Shown: in pieces, positions 29,072-38,846 of the stretch | Numbering within the stretch: position 1 is the first letter of the stretch | How the letters are laid out: each line of letters begins with the position of its first letter | Source: Microcaldota archaeon | Lineage (GTDB): Archaea; Micrarchaeota; Micrarchaeia; Norongarragalinales; SBBD01 | Direction: 5' to 3' | Assembly: GCA_016212475.1 (NCBI GenBank) | Contig: JACRGC010000004.1 | Coordinates: 1 to 64,000 of the forward strand | DNA length: 64,000 bases | The notes under the pieces: generated by a model | Seen by the model: only the letters and a program-made list of their open reading frames with translations | What the model was told of the DNA's origin: nothing | Database searches by the model: none | Translations under genes and position numbers: made by a program

Positions 29072-30750
29072 GTGATTTTATGGATTTTACGCATTTCAAG
29101 AAGTTTTTCCTTCTAATGCCTTTAATCATTGCAACCCTTGGATCGATCAATTACTATATTGTTGGTATTTTTGCATATTTACACCCCCTAGTTTTAGCGA
29201 TTTTATTCCTAATTGTAAAAAAACTCATTGGAATTGAAACTAAAAAGAATTTTTGGGAAGTGTTGGTAGGTTTTGGAATGCATTTTTCAATGCTTTTTTC
29301 AATAATTGCCGGAATTTATTCGCTTTTGGTTTATCAGCATGTTTTCATTACAATTAGTGCCTCGACTTTGCTAATACTTGCAATTTTGGTGTATTTTGCA
29401 TCAGTTTCAGCAATTATTATTTTCTCATTCAAGGAATTAGGAATTGAAAAGAAGGAAGAAATAAAACTCATGGTTCCAACGGCGATTTTGCAGTTGATTG
29501 TGACAATTTTTTTATTGGGTTTGATTTCAAATAATTTTAATTTTTTTCCTTCTGCTGAACAATTATCAGACGCGCTTCCAAAAACCCTTCAATCCGCAAG
29601 TGCAAATCCGGGTATTCCTATAACTTTTGAATCTATGATATATGGCAACACACTACTTTCAATGAGGGAATTTGAAACCTATTATTTTGATTATAGGCAA
29701 TTCGAGCTTGACAAGGATTTCTATAGGATAGATTCACTGGAAATCAAGAATTGCAAGTCGTCCGAAAATATAGAATGCAATCCCAAACAAATTCGGGTAG
29801 TTTCCCAAAAACCAATTAGAATCCAAGCTATGCTCATTTGCAGATCAAACGAATATAGGAAATCGGCCTGCATTATTGATTTTAAGGATTTACCGGGCGT
29901 TCCGACAAAGAGGCTAGTGAATGGCGAGTATTATTTACGAGCAAAAAATCCCGGATTCATCCAATCAAAATCAGAGGGCATATTCATTAATTCAATCATG
30001 GATTTTTACTATTTGAATCAAAATTTCGAAAAAATGGGCTATCTTGAAAAAATATACCGCCTTTTTTCGCGCCCCACTTTATTTGAACTTGTTGTGGATC
30101 AAATCAATGGACTTGCATTTATGGGATATTCTGGAAGAATTAAAGATGCTGTTTTAATCGAAAATTATGAAATTCAAATGAGTTCCCTGCACGGGGATTA
30201 TTTTACCGATGGTACTTCTGATTTGGATGCACATTTATTGAAACTTGAACAAAAAATTGAAATCGAAAAGAAAAAAGCAGCTGATAAATCCGTAGAAAAT
30301 CTTGGAAAGAGCAATATCGGCCCATTTATTTTTACGGAAATAAGCGATTATATCGGTTTGGAAAAACGAATCATGGAATGCACTCGCTATTATTCAAAAT
30401 TACAGCCTCCGAATTCGCAAGAAAAGATTTTGCAACAAAGGGCGATTTTAGCCTGCTATCAGCCAATTGATGATGAGCTTTTAGCGCAAACCAGACTAAA
30501 ATATTCCCTCGCAAACGGTGCCAGATGGCTTTCCCGGAATCCGGAATTTTATGATACATTGCAAATTAGAATTTCCTACCGTGGCGAATTCAATCCAACT
30601 ACCGTAATTGATTTTGATGAAATCGAGCAGCTTTCAGGAACAAAAATTATAACTTCCGGTGAAAGAAAGGCCGAATATCATTTGTACTCGACAATTAATC
30701 TGAAAATCGTGAAATGCGACGACATTTGCACAATCGAGGTAATCGAATGA
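29068..30750 (+). CDS. Polytopic membrane protein with large soluble C-terminal part, unknown
   Basis: 560-aa ORF overlapping the GT4 stop by 4 nt. Confidence 0.7.
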   Translation: MSDFMDFTHFKKFFLLMPLIIATLGSINYYIVGIFAYLHPLVLAILFLIVKKLIGIETKKNFWEVLVGFGMHFSMLFSIIAGIYSLLVYQHVFITISASTLLILAILVYFASVSAIIIFSFKELGIEKKEEIKLMVPTAILQLIVTIFLLGLISNNFNFFPSAEQLSDALPKTLQSASANPGIPITFESMIYGNTLLSMREFETYYFDYRQFELDKDFYRIDSLEIKNCKSSENIECNPKQIRVVSQKPIRIQAMLICRSNEYRKSACIIDFKDLPGVPTKRLVNGEYYLRAKNPGFIQSKSEGIFINSIMDFYYLNQNFEKMGYLEKIYRLFSRPTLFELVVDQINGLAFMGYSGRIKDAVLIENYEIQMSSLHGDYFTDGTSDLDAHLLKLEQKIEIEKKKAADKSVENLGKSNIGPFIFTEISDYIGLEKRIMECTRYYSKLQPPNSQEKILQQRAILACYQPIDDELLAQTRLKYSLANGARWLSRNPEFYDTLQIRISYRGEFNPTTVIDFDEIEQLSGTKIITSGERKAEYHLYSTINLKIVKCDDICTIEVIE

Positions 30751-31070
30751 TAAAAGCAAAACTGCACAAAAAAATCTCCTATGAAGGAAGTTCGCAGGTG
30801 GAAAAGCGCATCCTTGCAATCTGCGATTCCGATCTTTTGGGAAAAGTGTTCGAGGAGGGCGATCTGGTTTTGGATTTGCAAAAATACCGCAGCTTTTACG
30901 AGGGAAAATCCGTAACCGAAAAGGAAATCCAAAAACTCCTGCTAGAAGAGCGCAACATCAATTTGGTTGGCAAAAAAACCCTCAAAGTCGCAACCAAAGC
31001 CCTGAAAATCGATCCTAAAAACGTCAAAAACATCGGCGGAGTCCCGCATATACAGTTCTATTATGTTTGA
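30747..31070 (+). CDS. DUF424-family protein
   Basis: MIKAKLHKK...AICDSDLLGKVFEEGDLVLDL...INLVGKKTLKVATKALKIDPKNVKNIGGVPHIQF; ATGA overlap with previous gene. Confidence 0.85.
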   Translation: MIKAKLHKKISYEGSSQVEKRILAICDSDLLGKVFEEGDLVLDLQKYRSFYEGKSVTEKEIQKLLLEERNINLVGKKTLKVATKALKIDPKNVKNIGGVPHIQFYYV

Positions 31071-31146
31071 ATGCGGTATATTGAATGGAAAGATTTTCTT
31101 GGGAGATTATCCCAAAACAAGTTCAAAAAGCTCTTTGCAAGCGCCC

Positions 31147-32424
31147 TTATTCGAGGAGCCACTTCCAAATAGGTTTTATCGAAATCTTCAATCCTTCAAA
31201 AACGAGTTCTTCCTCCTGATCATAGGTCAATATCATCCCATGCTTGATTTTTAGTGTTTCCATGCAGGATGAAATCCCTCTTAGCTCCCGATCCTTGTTG
31301 TTTTCCGTCAATTCCCAGCATACCTGAACCGCCATTTTAAGAATATTTTTTTCAATGGCAACAAAATCGCATTCATTTCCATTGCTGAAGTAGAATACGT
31401 TTGCCTTTTCGCTTAGCACGTTAAACGCGAGATTTTCCAGCATCCGGCCGTTATCCTTAGTTGTCTTGGCAAAAAGAAGGGGAATAAATGCATTATCCGC
31501 AACGTAAAGTTTTTTGTCGTTTACCATTTGCTTTTTCAGGCTATAATCGAACTTGCTTACTACAGACACAAAATACGCCTGCTCGAGATATGAAACAAAC
31601 GCCTTTACCGTGTTCATGCTCCCAAAATTCAAAAGCTTCCTTAGCGAATTAAGGCTGAACTTGTTTGAGAAATTTGCAATTAGGTACTTGTACAAATCCC
31701 GCATTTGCGCAACATTCAAAACGCCATGCCTAACCGCAATATCCTTGATCACAATATCGTCATACACCCGCGAAAGGACCTCGGGATCTCCAAACACCAA
31801 GTATTCCGGCATCCCGCCACGCGCCAAAAACTCGCTAAAAAGCCTCTTTATAGCTGCCCGGCCCTCAGTTTTGTAAAGTTGCGCCTTATCAAAATTAAAC
31901 TTTCGAAGGGCCAAAAACTCCTGGAATGAAAACGGCCTAACCTGTATATCCACGTGCCTTCCGGTAAGCTTTGTCCCAAGCTCCTTGCTAAGAAGCCTGG
32001 CATTTGAACCGCTTATGAAGAACTTAAAGCCACTGTCGTAAAACCTGCGGACAAACGATTCGAACCTGTCAACGTTTTGTATTTCATCAATGAAAAACGC
32101 CTTTTTTTTACCGAACAATTCAACTTGCGCTTCGTATATGTCGTTGAACTGCGATGCATCAAAGCCAAAAAGCCTCTCGTCCTCAAAGCTCACGTAATAG
32201 AACTCCAAGTCTTGGTAAAACTTCCTAACTATCTGGCGCAAAAGCGTTGATTTGCCGCATCGCCTAAGCCCGCTTATAACCACCACGTGCGGCAGCTTAA
32301 TTTTTTCTCCAACCAAGGAAAGCGCTGCCCTCCCAACGCCCAGGTCTTTTTTAAGAAAAGCTGCCCGCTGCTCGGCAAGCACCTGTTTTAGCTGTTCTTT
32401 TTGTAACATGCCATTCATATGCAA
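31147..32424 (-). CDS. AAA ATPase with DUF4143-like C-terminus
   Basis: VISGLRRCGKSTLLRQI, FIDEIQNVDRFESFVRRFYDSGFKFFISGSNARLLSKELGTKLTGRHVDIQVRPFSFQEFL. Confidence 0.92.
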   Translation of the reverse strand: MHMNGMLQKEQLKQVLAEQRAAFLKKDLGVGRAALSLVGEKIKLPHVVVISGLRRCGKSTLLRQIVRKFYQDLEFYYVSFEDERLFGFDASQFNDIYEAQVELFGKKKAFFIDEIQNVDRFESFVRRFYDSGFKFFISGSNARLLSKELGTKLTGRHVDIQVRPFSFQEFLALRKFNFDKAQLYKTEGRAAIKRLFSEFLARGGMPEYLVFGDPEVLSRVYDDIVIKDIAVRHGVLNVAQMRDLYKYLIANFSNKFSLNSLRKLLNFGSMNTVKAFVSYLEQAYFVSVVSKFDYSLKKQMVNDKKLYVADNAFIPLLFAKTTKDNGRMLENLAFNVLSEKANVFYFSNGNECDFVAIEKNILKMAVQVCWELTENNKDRELRGISSCMETLKIKHGMILTYDQEEELVFEGLKISIKPIWKWLLE

Positions 32425-32591
32425 ACCCGCCTATTTAAATCTTCTCATTCGCATTGAACAAAAATAGTCTAAAGTTCTCAATTGGAATGAGTAGAAATTG
32501 GATGCCTTATCCTGTGGAATGTTGGGATGAGCCGGGAGTTTACGATTTGCCCTGATAGTTATCGCTGTTCTTTGTTTGCCTTTTTTTTCCC

Positions 32592-32969
32592 TTAATCAAA
32601 ATCCACAATCTCAAATCCCATCCGTTTCCCATCCTTGTCAAACAAGCTGGTGGTTTGGGGGGTGTGAGGCAGGGAGGAGATGAAATGCATTGCATAGTGC
32701 CTTGAAAACAATTGCAAATCCTGCTTTGATGGGTAGGAACTGCCGTATGATGGGTGTGAATGGAAAGTTGCAACAAGGGATGGATCTGTTGGAATGGAAT
32801 AGATTGGAAAAGTTGCCGAATGCTCATCTGTTTGCGCAAGCGGGGCTAGCAAAAGCTCTGTTAACAATCCCTCCTTTTCCCGAAAAAGCCCGATAAACTC
32901 GTGCGGATGCGACCGCTTTGCTGCTTCAAGCGCGCTTTCAAGTGCGTTTTTCAGTATTCTAATTGTCAT
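32592..32969 (-). CDS. JAB/MPN (JAMM) metalloprotease-like protein
   Basis: HEFIGLF...ATFHSHPSYGSSYPSKQDLQLF = E...HxHPx(n)PSxxD. Confidence 0.88.
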   Translation of the reverse strand: MTIRILKNALESALEAAKRSHPHEFIGLFREKEGLLTELLLAPLAQTDEHSATFPIYSIPTDPSLVATFHSHPSYGSSYPSKQDLQLFSRHYAMHFISSLPHTPQTTSLFDKDGKRMGFEIVDFD

Positions 32970-33120
32970 GTTTTATTACCTCAAAAAATGCCGGATTTGC
33001 AGAAGAGTTGAAAACAATTTCAATTTATTTGCGGTTTTTCTCCCTTTGCCAATTCCTTCAATATTTCGTCCGGTTTCCAATTCCGTTTGGTTTATATTGG
33101 ACTTTTGCCTTCTTAACCTT

Positions 33121-34086
33121 ATGAAAACCCTCACTTTAAAGGATTTGGAACTCGAGCTCAAATCACTTAAGGGAAAAACCGCAATTACTTTCCATTCAAT
33201 TGGGGATGTTGACGCCCTTGCATCCGCATTCGCATTGAAAATTGCAATAAAAAATTCAAAAGTTTTCAGGATTGATTCATTGAATTCGCAGGCAAGGAAA
33301 GTTTGGGGCCGGCTCAACTTGACACTTGATGCATTCCCAAGCAATTCCCTTGATGGAATTGACAACCTGATTTTTGTTGATGTGAGCACCCCAACGCTTC
33401 TTGGGAACATGCGAAAAGAAGTTGAACATTTCAAGGGAAATTTAATTGTTATTGACCATCATATTCACAACACCCCCCTCCACGGAAAGCACTACATTGA
33501 CGCAACCAAAACCTCCTGCTCGCAGGTTGTTCACGAGATTCTAACCGCCCTAAAAAAGCACGAAGACCCCGGAATTTCGATTTTGATTGCGCTTGGGATA
33601 ATTTCCGATACTGCAAATCTGAAAAGCGCCGATAACTCGACAATTTTTGCACTTGGAGAATGCCTCAAAAATTCAACCATGGAACTGCAGGAAATTTATG
33701 ACCTTCTGGACGTGCAACCCGACATTTCAGAAAAAATCGCAGTGCTTGAAGCTTGCAAGCGCGCGCAAATAGAGCGCATTGGCGATCTTGTGATTGCAAG
33801 CTCTCAGGTATCCGCATACGAGCTAAAATCAGCAGCCGGCCTGATTTCGCTGGGATGCGATTTTGCAGTTGTTTCAAATCAAAAGGATGGCAAGCTCTCG
33901 GCGCTTAAAAGCAAGGCGTTTGCCCTCCATAAAATCCATGTTGGCAAACTGCTTGACAAATTTGCAAGGCAGCTCCACGGATCCGGCGGCGGGCATGAAA
34001 TCGTGGGCGGCGCAAATTTTTTGCATGGGATGGACGCCCTAACCTGCTCTGATAAAATCCTTGCAGCTGTTAGGGAAGAGCTTTGA
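33121..34086 (+). CDS. DHH-family phosphoesterase (NrnA/RecJ-like)
   Basis: ITFHSIGDVDALASAFAL, LIVIDHHIHN, GIISDTANLKSADNST, GSGGGHEIVGGA. Confidence 0.92.
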   Translation: MKTLTLKDLELELKSLKGKTAITFHSIGDVDALASAFALKIAIKNSKVFRIDSLNSQARKVWGRLNLTLDAFPSNSLDGIDNLIFVDVSTPTLLGNMRKEVEHFKGNLIVIDHHIHNTPLHGKHYIDATKTSCSQVVHEILTALKKHEDPGISILIALGIISDTANLKSADNSTIFALGECLKNSTMELQEIYDLLDVQPDISEKIAVLEACKRAQIERIGDLVIASSQVSAYELKSAAGLISLGCDFAVVSNQKDGKLSALKSKAFALHKIHVGKLLDKFARQLHGSGGGHEIVGGANFLHGMDALTCSDKILAAVREEL

Positions 34087-34143
34087 TTTGAACTTATTTT
34101 TGTGGAATTGAATGGAATGATTTTATTTTCCGTGAAACCAATG

Positions 34144-34833
34144 GCCCTGAAAAACGGATTGAAGCTTTTATCGATCCAAAAAAAGCTCTTTTCCATCCGC
34201 AAAAAACTCTCAATTGCTTACGGCTACCCAAAGCCCTGGAAAATGCCCCCAATTGATGCATTAATTGCCGTAATTTTGTCCCAAAACACTTCCGATCACA
34301 ATAGCATGAAGGCATTTGAAAAATTAAAAAAGAAATACCCCAATTGGAAAAAAATTCTTGCCGCCAAGGAAAGTGAAATTGCCAAAACCATTTTGGAAGG
34401 CGGGCTTGCCAACATCAAGGCAAAGCGCATCAAAACCGTCCTTTTGCAAATAGTTGAAAAAACCGGCAAATTGGATCTGCAATTCCTCTCGAACTATTCG
34501 GCAAAGGATGCCCGGGAATACTTGATGCAATTTTCAGGGGTTGGCCCAAAATCAGCTGCCGTAGTTGTTGCATTCGCATTTGAAAAACCGGCATTCCCGG
34601 TTGATACGCACATCTTCCGTGTGCTCAAGAGGATTCCATTAATTCCTCAAAACACATCGTACGAAAACGCGCATGAGCTGATGGAGGAAATGTGCCCGGA
34701 TGCCCTTAAAATCCCGCTTCATGCAGAAATCATTGCGCATGGGCGGAAAATCTGCAAAGCTCAAAATCCAATTTGCTCGAAATGTGTGATTAAAAAAGAG
34801 TGCGCAAGAGTAGGTGTTGTAAAATCTTCGTGA
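34144..34833 (+). CDS. nth: Endonuclease III-like HhH-GPD DNA glycosylase with 4Fe-4S motif
   Basis: VILSQNTSDHNSMKAFEKL, FSGVGPKSAAVVVAFAFEKPAFPVDTHIFRVLKR, CKAQNPICSKCVIKKEC. Confidence 0.93.
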   Translation, partial: ALKNGLKLLSIQKKLFSIRKKLSIAYGYPKPWKMPPIDALIAVILSQNTSDHNSMKAFEKLKKKYPNWKKILAAKESEIAKTILEGGLANIKAKRIKTVLLQIVEKTGKLDLQFLSNYSAKDAREYLMQFSGVGPKSAAVVVAFAFEKPAFPVDTHIFRVLKRIPLIPQNTSYENAHELMEEMCPDALKIPLHAEIIAHGRKICKAQNPICSKCVIKKECARVGVVKSS

Positions 34834-34845
34834 TGAAATTTGTTT

Positions 34846-34986
34846 TCAAACGCTGCTTTTCGAAAAATAGACCTTGAAATTGTTCCTTCCAAAAAAACCA
34901 ATATAGTTCAAATTGCCCTTGTTCACCATTTCCTTGAATTTTTTCCTTGAAGTAATCGGTCCGATGAAATTAGGGTATTTTTTCAT
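34846..34986 (-). CDS. Unannotated 46-aa small protein
   Basis: Complete ORF MKKYPNFIGPITSRKKFKEMVNKGNLNYIGFFGRNNFKVYFSKSSV*, below the 60-aa cutoff of the supplied track. Confidence 0.55.
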   Translation of the reverse strand: MKKYPNFIGPITSRKKFKEMVNKGNLNYIGFFGRNNFKVYFSKSSV

Positions 34987-35007
34987 AAAAAAACCACTAA
35001 ATTAAAT

Positions 35008-35265
35008 CTATTTTTTAGGTTCGATTTTCTTTTTTGTAATCTTCCAGCCGGTTTTGCTTGCTTTTGATGGTTCAACAAACACGAAGTAGCTATTATATTC
35101 CGATCTTTGGGGTTTTGTAGTTACAATTATGTTTCCTTTTGCAGTTCTTGGCATATTAGGGCTATGCCGTTTTTCCTTATTATTGTTTTGGTTGTACGGG
35201 ATCATATTTTTTATTTTCACCAAATCCGCTATATTCATCTTCAAATAAGGACACGAGCTCATCAA
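35008..35265 (-). CDS. Small hypothetical protein (start uncertain)
   Basis: ORF overlapping next one by 86 nt; a downstream start (MPRTAKGNIIV...) is plausible. Confidence 0.4.
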   Translation of the reverse strand: MMSSCPYLKMNIADLVKIKNMIPYNQNNNKEKRHSPNMPRTAKGNIIVTTKPQRSEYNSYFVFVEPSKASKTGWKITKKKIEPKK

Positions 35266-35467
35266 CGGTTTTTTTGATGCATTTCCAACTTCCTAGTGCT
35301 TTTTTCTGATTTAAGGATGTAATTTCCGTGCCAGTTGCCTTACCTTCTCCAATTCCTGAATTCTCTATAGCAAAAAGAAAGTAGAATTCGTGATTTTTGC
35401 ACCTTTCCCTTAGGATTTTTTCAAGTTCCGAATAGATGTTTTGGATTTCTTCCAATTCCATAACCAT
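35180..35467 (-). CDS. Small hypothetical protein
   Basis: 95-aa ORF in the minus-strand cluster of small genes. Confidence 0.5.
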   Translation of the reverse strand: MVMELEEIQNIYSELEKILRERCKNHEFYFLFAIENSGIGEGKATGTEITSLNQKKALGSWKCIKKTVDELVSLFEDEYSGFGENKKYDPVQPKQ

Positions 35468-35481
35468 CCCCCATTAGCAAT

Positions 35482-35838
35482 TTATACCGTAGCTGCAACC
35501 GGCTCAATTTTTGCCTGCGGGTATTGGGATCTTTTTGCGTAATCATCCTGCATTGCAGAATACGCAAAGTTTTGCAGGATATTTGCAATTTTAAGCGCGT
35601 CGGCAGCTTTGAAGAATACGGCGTTGCGAGTAACTGTTGGGTTCAAATCCTGCATCCTAAGCGAAATCGATGAAGGCATTAGTTTTCCATTCTTATTTGG
35701 CCGGCTTTCCCAAAGACTCACGTCCACTGATGATTGCGAATACGGAAATGCCAATCTAAGGCTCTTTTTTGGCCGATTCCTTGGCGTTTCCAATTTTTCC
35801 TGCGATTCCAAATCCATTTGTTCTTCCATTGTTCTCAC
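35482..35838 (-). CDS. Small hypothetical protein
   Basis: 118-aa ORF with plausible coding composition. Confidence 0.6.
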   Translation of the reverse strand: MRTMEEQMDLESQEKLETPRNRPKKSLRLAFPYSQSSVDVSLWESRPNKNGKLMPSSISLRMQDLNPTVTRNAVFFKAADALKIANILQNFAYSAMQDDYAKRSQYPQAKIEPVAATV

Positions 35839-35946
35839 CTATTTTTGCCTCCACGACAAAAAGGTAAAAAAATAAAAAAAACTAATTTTTTTCTTTCCAG
35901 CGGAGCCCCCGCCGCTTTCTTTTTTTAAAAGAAAGGGGCAAGGCAG

Positions 35947-36963
35947 CTATTCCATATCCCCAATTCCAGCTTCCGAAACCCTAAAGACGCACTCGCCATC
36001 CGGCATATTCGGGGAATCCACGATTTTTGCAACCCTCCTATCTTCCTTGCTCCTTCGGAAATACAACCGGTATGTGCTTTGATGTGCAAGCACATTGCCT
36101 CCAACCGGCGCAGTTGGATCCCCAAACAATACATCCGGCCTATCCATAACCTGGTTTGTCACATAAATTGCAAGGTTGTACATGTCCGCAAGCTTTTGGA
36201 GCATGTGAAGATGCTTGTTTAGTTTTTGCTGCCTATCCGCAAGCATTCCCCTTCCGACATAATCGCTCCTAAAGGAGGATGTCAGCGAATCCACGATTAT
36301 GATCTTGATGTTGTGCTCTTTTATCGTATCCCCTGCTTTTTCAACAAGCAAAATCTGATGGTCCGAATTTTGCGACCTTGCAACGTATATGTTTTTCAAA
36401 ACTGCGTCCGGATCAAGCCCTTTTGCAGTTGCGATTTGGACAATTCTTTCCGGCCGAAATGTATTTTCCGAATCAACAAACATAACAGCTCCTCCAAGCC
36501 CGCCTTGTTCAACTGGCAATTGCGCATTGACCGATAGCTGAAAAGCTAGTTGGGATTTTCCCGAGCCAAATTTCCCAAATGCTTCCGTTATTGCCTGGGT
36601 TTCAACTCCTCCTCCGATTAATGCATCAAGTTCTTTTGAACCCGTTGTGATCCTTCCAATCTGCTTCCTTCTTTCAAGAACGCGATCCCCTGTTTCAAAC
36701 CCCATATCAAGGGCGTCCCTAGCAGCATTGATTACCTTTATTGCAGTCCCTTCGCCAATTCCGGCTACTTCAGCGAGTTCGACAGGCATGGAAACCGCAA
36801 GCGACATCATGTTATCGTATCCGGCATCCTTAAGTTTTGCTGCAATTGTGCCCCCAACTCCTGGGATATCCTCGATGTTGGTGATTTTCTTCTCCTTTTT
36901 TTTGCTCTTTGGTTCAATTGGCTCTTGCGATTGCTCGCCTATCAATAACGGTTCTTCTTTCAT
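35947..36963 (-). CDS. radA: DNA repair and recombination protein RadA
   Basis: HhH N-terminus, [21 protein letters not shown] Walker [23 protein letters not shown] Shine-Dalgarno before ATG 36963. Confidence 0.97.
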   Translation of the reverse strand: MKEEPLLIGEQSQEPIEPKSKKKEKKITNIEDIPGVGGTIAAKLKDAGYDNMMSLAVSMPVELAEVAGIGEGTAIKVINAARDALDMGFETGDRVLERRKQIGRITTGSKELDALIGGGVETQAITEAFGKFGSGKSQLAFQLSVNAQLPVEQGGLGGAVMFVDSENTFRPERIVQIATAKGLDPDAVLKNIYVARSQNSDHQILLVEKAGDTIKEHNIKIIIVDSLTSSFRSDYVGRGMLADRQQKLNKHLHMLQKLADMYNLAIYVTNQVMDRPDVLFGDPTAPVGGNVLAHQSTYRLYFRRSKEDRRVAKIVDSPNMPDGECVFRVSEAGIGDME

Positions 36964-37438
36964 GCATATCACCTATTCGCTACGAGTCCCCCTACGGGAA
37001 CATTTTCAGCTAGCGGATTTTAGGATTGCGCAAATTTTGCAATTCATGCAAGCCGCTATTTTTTAGCGGCAAATCGGCCAAAACCATTTTTTAGATGCAT
37101 TAAAGAAACCTTTCAGGTTTATATTCGATTCTAGGGGTGGCTTCGGGTGATAATAAAATAGGAAAATCAAAGCATTTCCAAAAAACCAATCCGAAAAATA
37201 TTTTCATTTCTGTTTTTTTTATTCAAAATTTAAATGTTTTTTCCAATAATATTTTTCTTTTGGGTTTTTTCGCCAATCGCCGATATTTCCGAATTTTATT
37301 TCCAAATTAAAAAATATTCTTTTTTACGTCGTAAAATTAATTGCCGATGGCAATTTAAAATTTTCACATCCAATAATTGCAAAAAAGTTTTTTGCATAAA
37401 TTATTTAACCTATCCTGATTATTTTTATTGGTGATGTT

Positions 37439-38410
37439 GTGGATGGCGAACTTACTAATTTCCTGAAAAAGAATTACCGGCACTTCAACGCAGCCACGAT
37501 CATCGATGCATCCGAAAGCTACAAAAAATTAATCGACGAGGGCGGGCAGATGCTAGTTACCCTTGCGGGCGCCATGTCAACTGCCGAGCTTGGGATTTCC
37601 CTAGCTGAAATGATCCGCCAAGGGAAAGTTCATGCGATTTCATGCACCGGCGCAAATCTCGAGGAGGATATTTTCAACCTGGTTGCAAACAAGCACTACA
37701 AGAGGGTTCCAAATTACCGCATGCTCTCTCCCAAGGAGGAAAACGACCTAGCTGAACACGGGCTCAACCGAGTAACCGATACTTGCATCCCGGAAGAGGA
37801 GGCAATGCGGCGCATAGAGCGGCAAATCTTAAAGCTTTGGCAGCGCCATGAAAAGGAAAACAAGCCATTTTTGCCGCACGAACCAATGTATGAGCTTTTG
37901 CTTTCGGGCGATTTAAAGGACCAATATGAAATCGACCCAAAAAACAGCTGGCTTTTGGCGGCAGCTGAAAAGAATTTGCCAATTTTCGTCCCAGGCTGGG
38001 AGGATTCCACGCTAGGCAACATGTTTGTTGCCCAAATAATCAAGGGAGGGATGAAACGATTTGACATTGTCAGGGGCGGCCTCCAATACATGAACGAATT
38101 GATTCATTGGTATAAGGAAACTTCCAAAAAACACAAAATCGGATTTTACCAAATCGGCGGAGGGATTGCAGGTGATTTCCCAATTTGCGTTGTTCCCTTA
38201 ATTCAGCAGGATCTTAAGCAAAAAGTTGCGCTTTGGAGCTATTTTTGCCAGATTTCGGATTCGACAACAAGCTATGGGAGCTATTCCGGGGCAGTTCCAA
38301 ATGAAAAAATCACATGGGGCAAACTTAGCATCGATACTCCAAGGTTCATCATCGAATCAGACGCAACAATTGTTGCCCCCCTGATGTTTGCATACATTTT
38401 GCAATGGTAA
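37439..38410 (+). CDS. dys: Deoxyhypusine synthase
   Basis: MLVTLAGAMSTAELGISLAEMIRQGKVHAISCTGANLEEDIFNLV; FYQIGGGIAGDFPICVVP; GTG start with GGTGATG Shine-Dalgarno. Confidence 0.96.
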   Translation: MDGELTNFLKKNYRHFNAATIIDASESYKKLIDEGGQMLVTLAGAMSTAELGISLAEMIRQGKVHAISCTGANLEEDIFNLVANKHYKRVPNYRMLSPKEENDLAEHGLNRVTDTCIPEEEAMRRIERQILKLWQRHEKENKPFLPHEPMYELLLSGDLKDQYEIDPKNSWLLAAAEKNLPIFVPGWEDSTLGNMFVAQIIKGGMKRFDIVRGGLQYMNELIHWYKETSKKHKIGFYQIGGGIAGDFPICVVPLIQQDLKQKVALWSYFCQISDSTTSYGSYSGAVPNEKITWGKLSIDTPRFIIESDATIVAPLMFAYILQW

Positions 38411-38846
38411 AAAAGCGAATGGTTAGGGCGCATAATTTTTTCCAATTGATTTTGGCAATTTAAAATATTTTTTGATTATTTTGCCGAAATTTTTTTAATA
38501 TTTTTTCATCCTTTAACCTAAATTATTTCCCGATAAAATTTTTTCCCATCAATTGTTTTCTTGCATTTTTTTTCCGCCAAACATTCAATTTTTGGAAAAT
38601 ACCCAAAAATAGGTAATTTTTTAACGGATATTTTTTTAGCTTGGGAAAAAGCGCGCCTTTTTTTGGAAAATTTAGTGTTTTTTGCCAAAAAAACACCAAC
38701 AGGTTGGAAAAAACGCCTTATTGGCAAGATTTTTTCTTTTTCCCTTATTTGCGAGGGGAAAATGCAAAAGTATTTAAAGGTAAGATGATAAGTTTTTCAT
38801 ACTTAAAATATTCTCAACCCAAAAGTAAATTCAAGAGGCGATAAAT

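Noticed and set aside
34829-34890. C/D-box sRNA starting at GTGATGA
   Set aside because: No convincing D/D' CTGA boxes at suitable spacing, and the region overlaps a plausible small ORF on the other strand.
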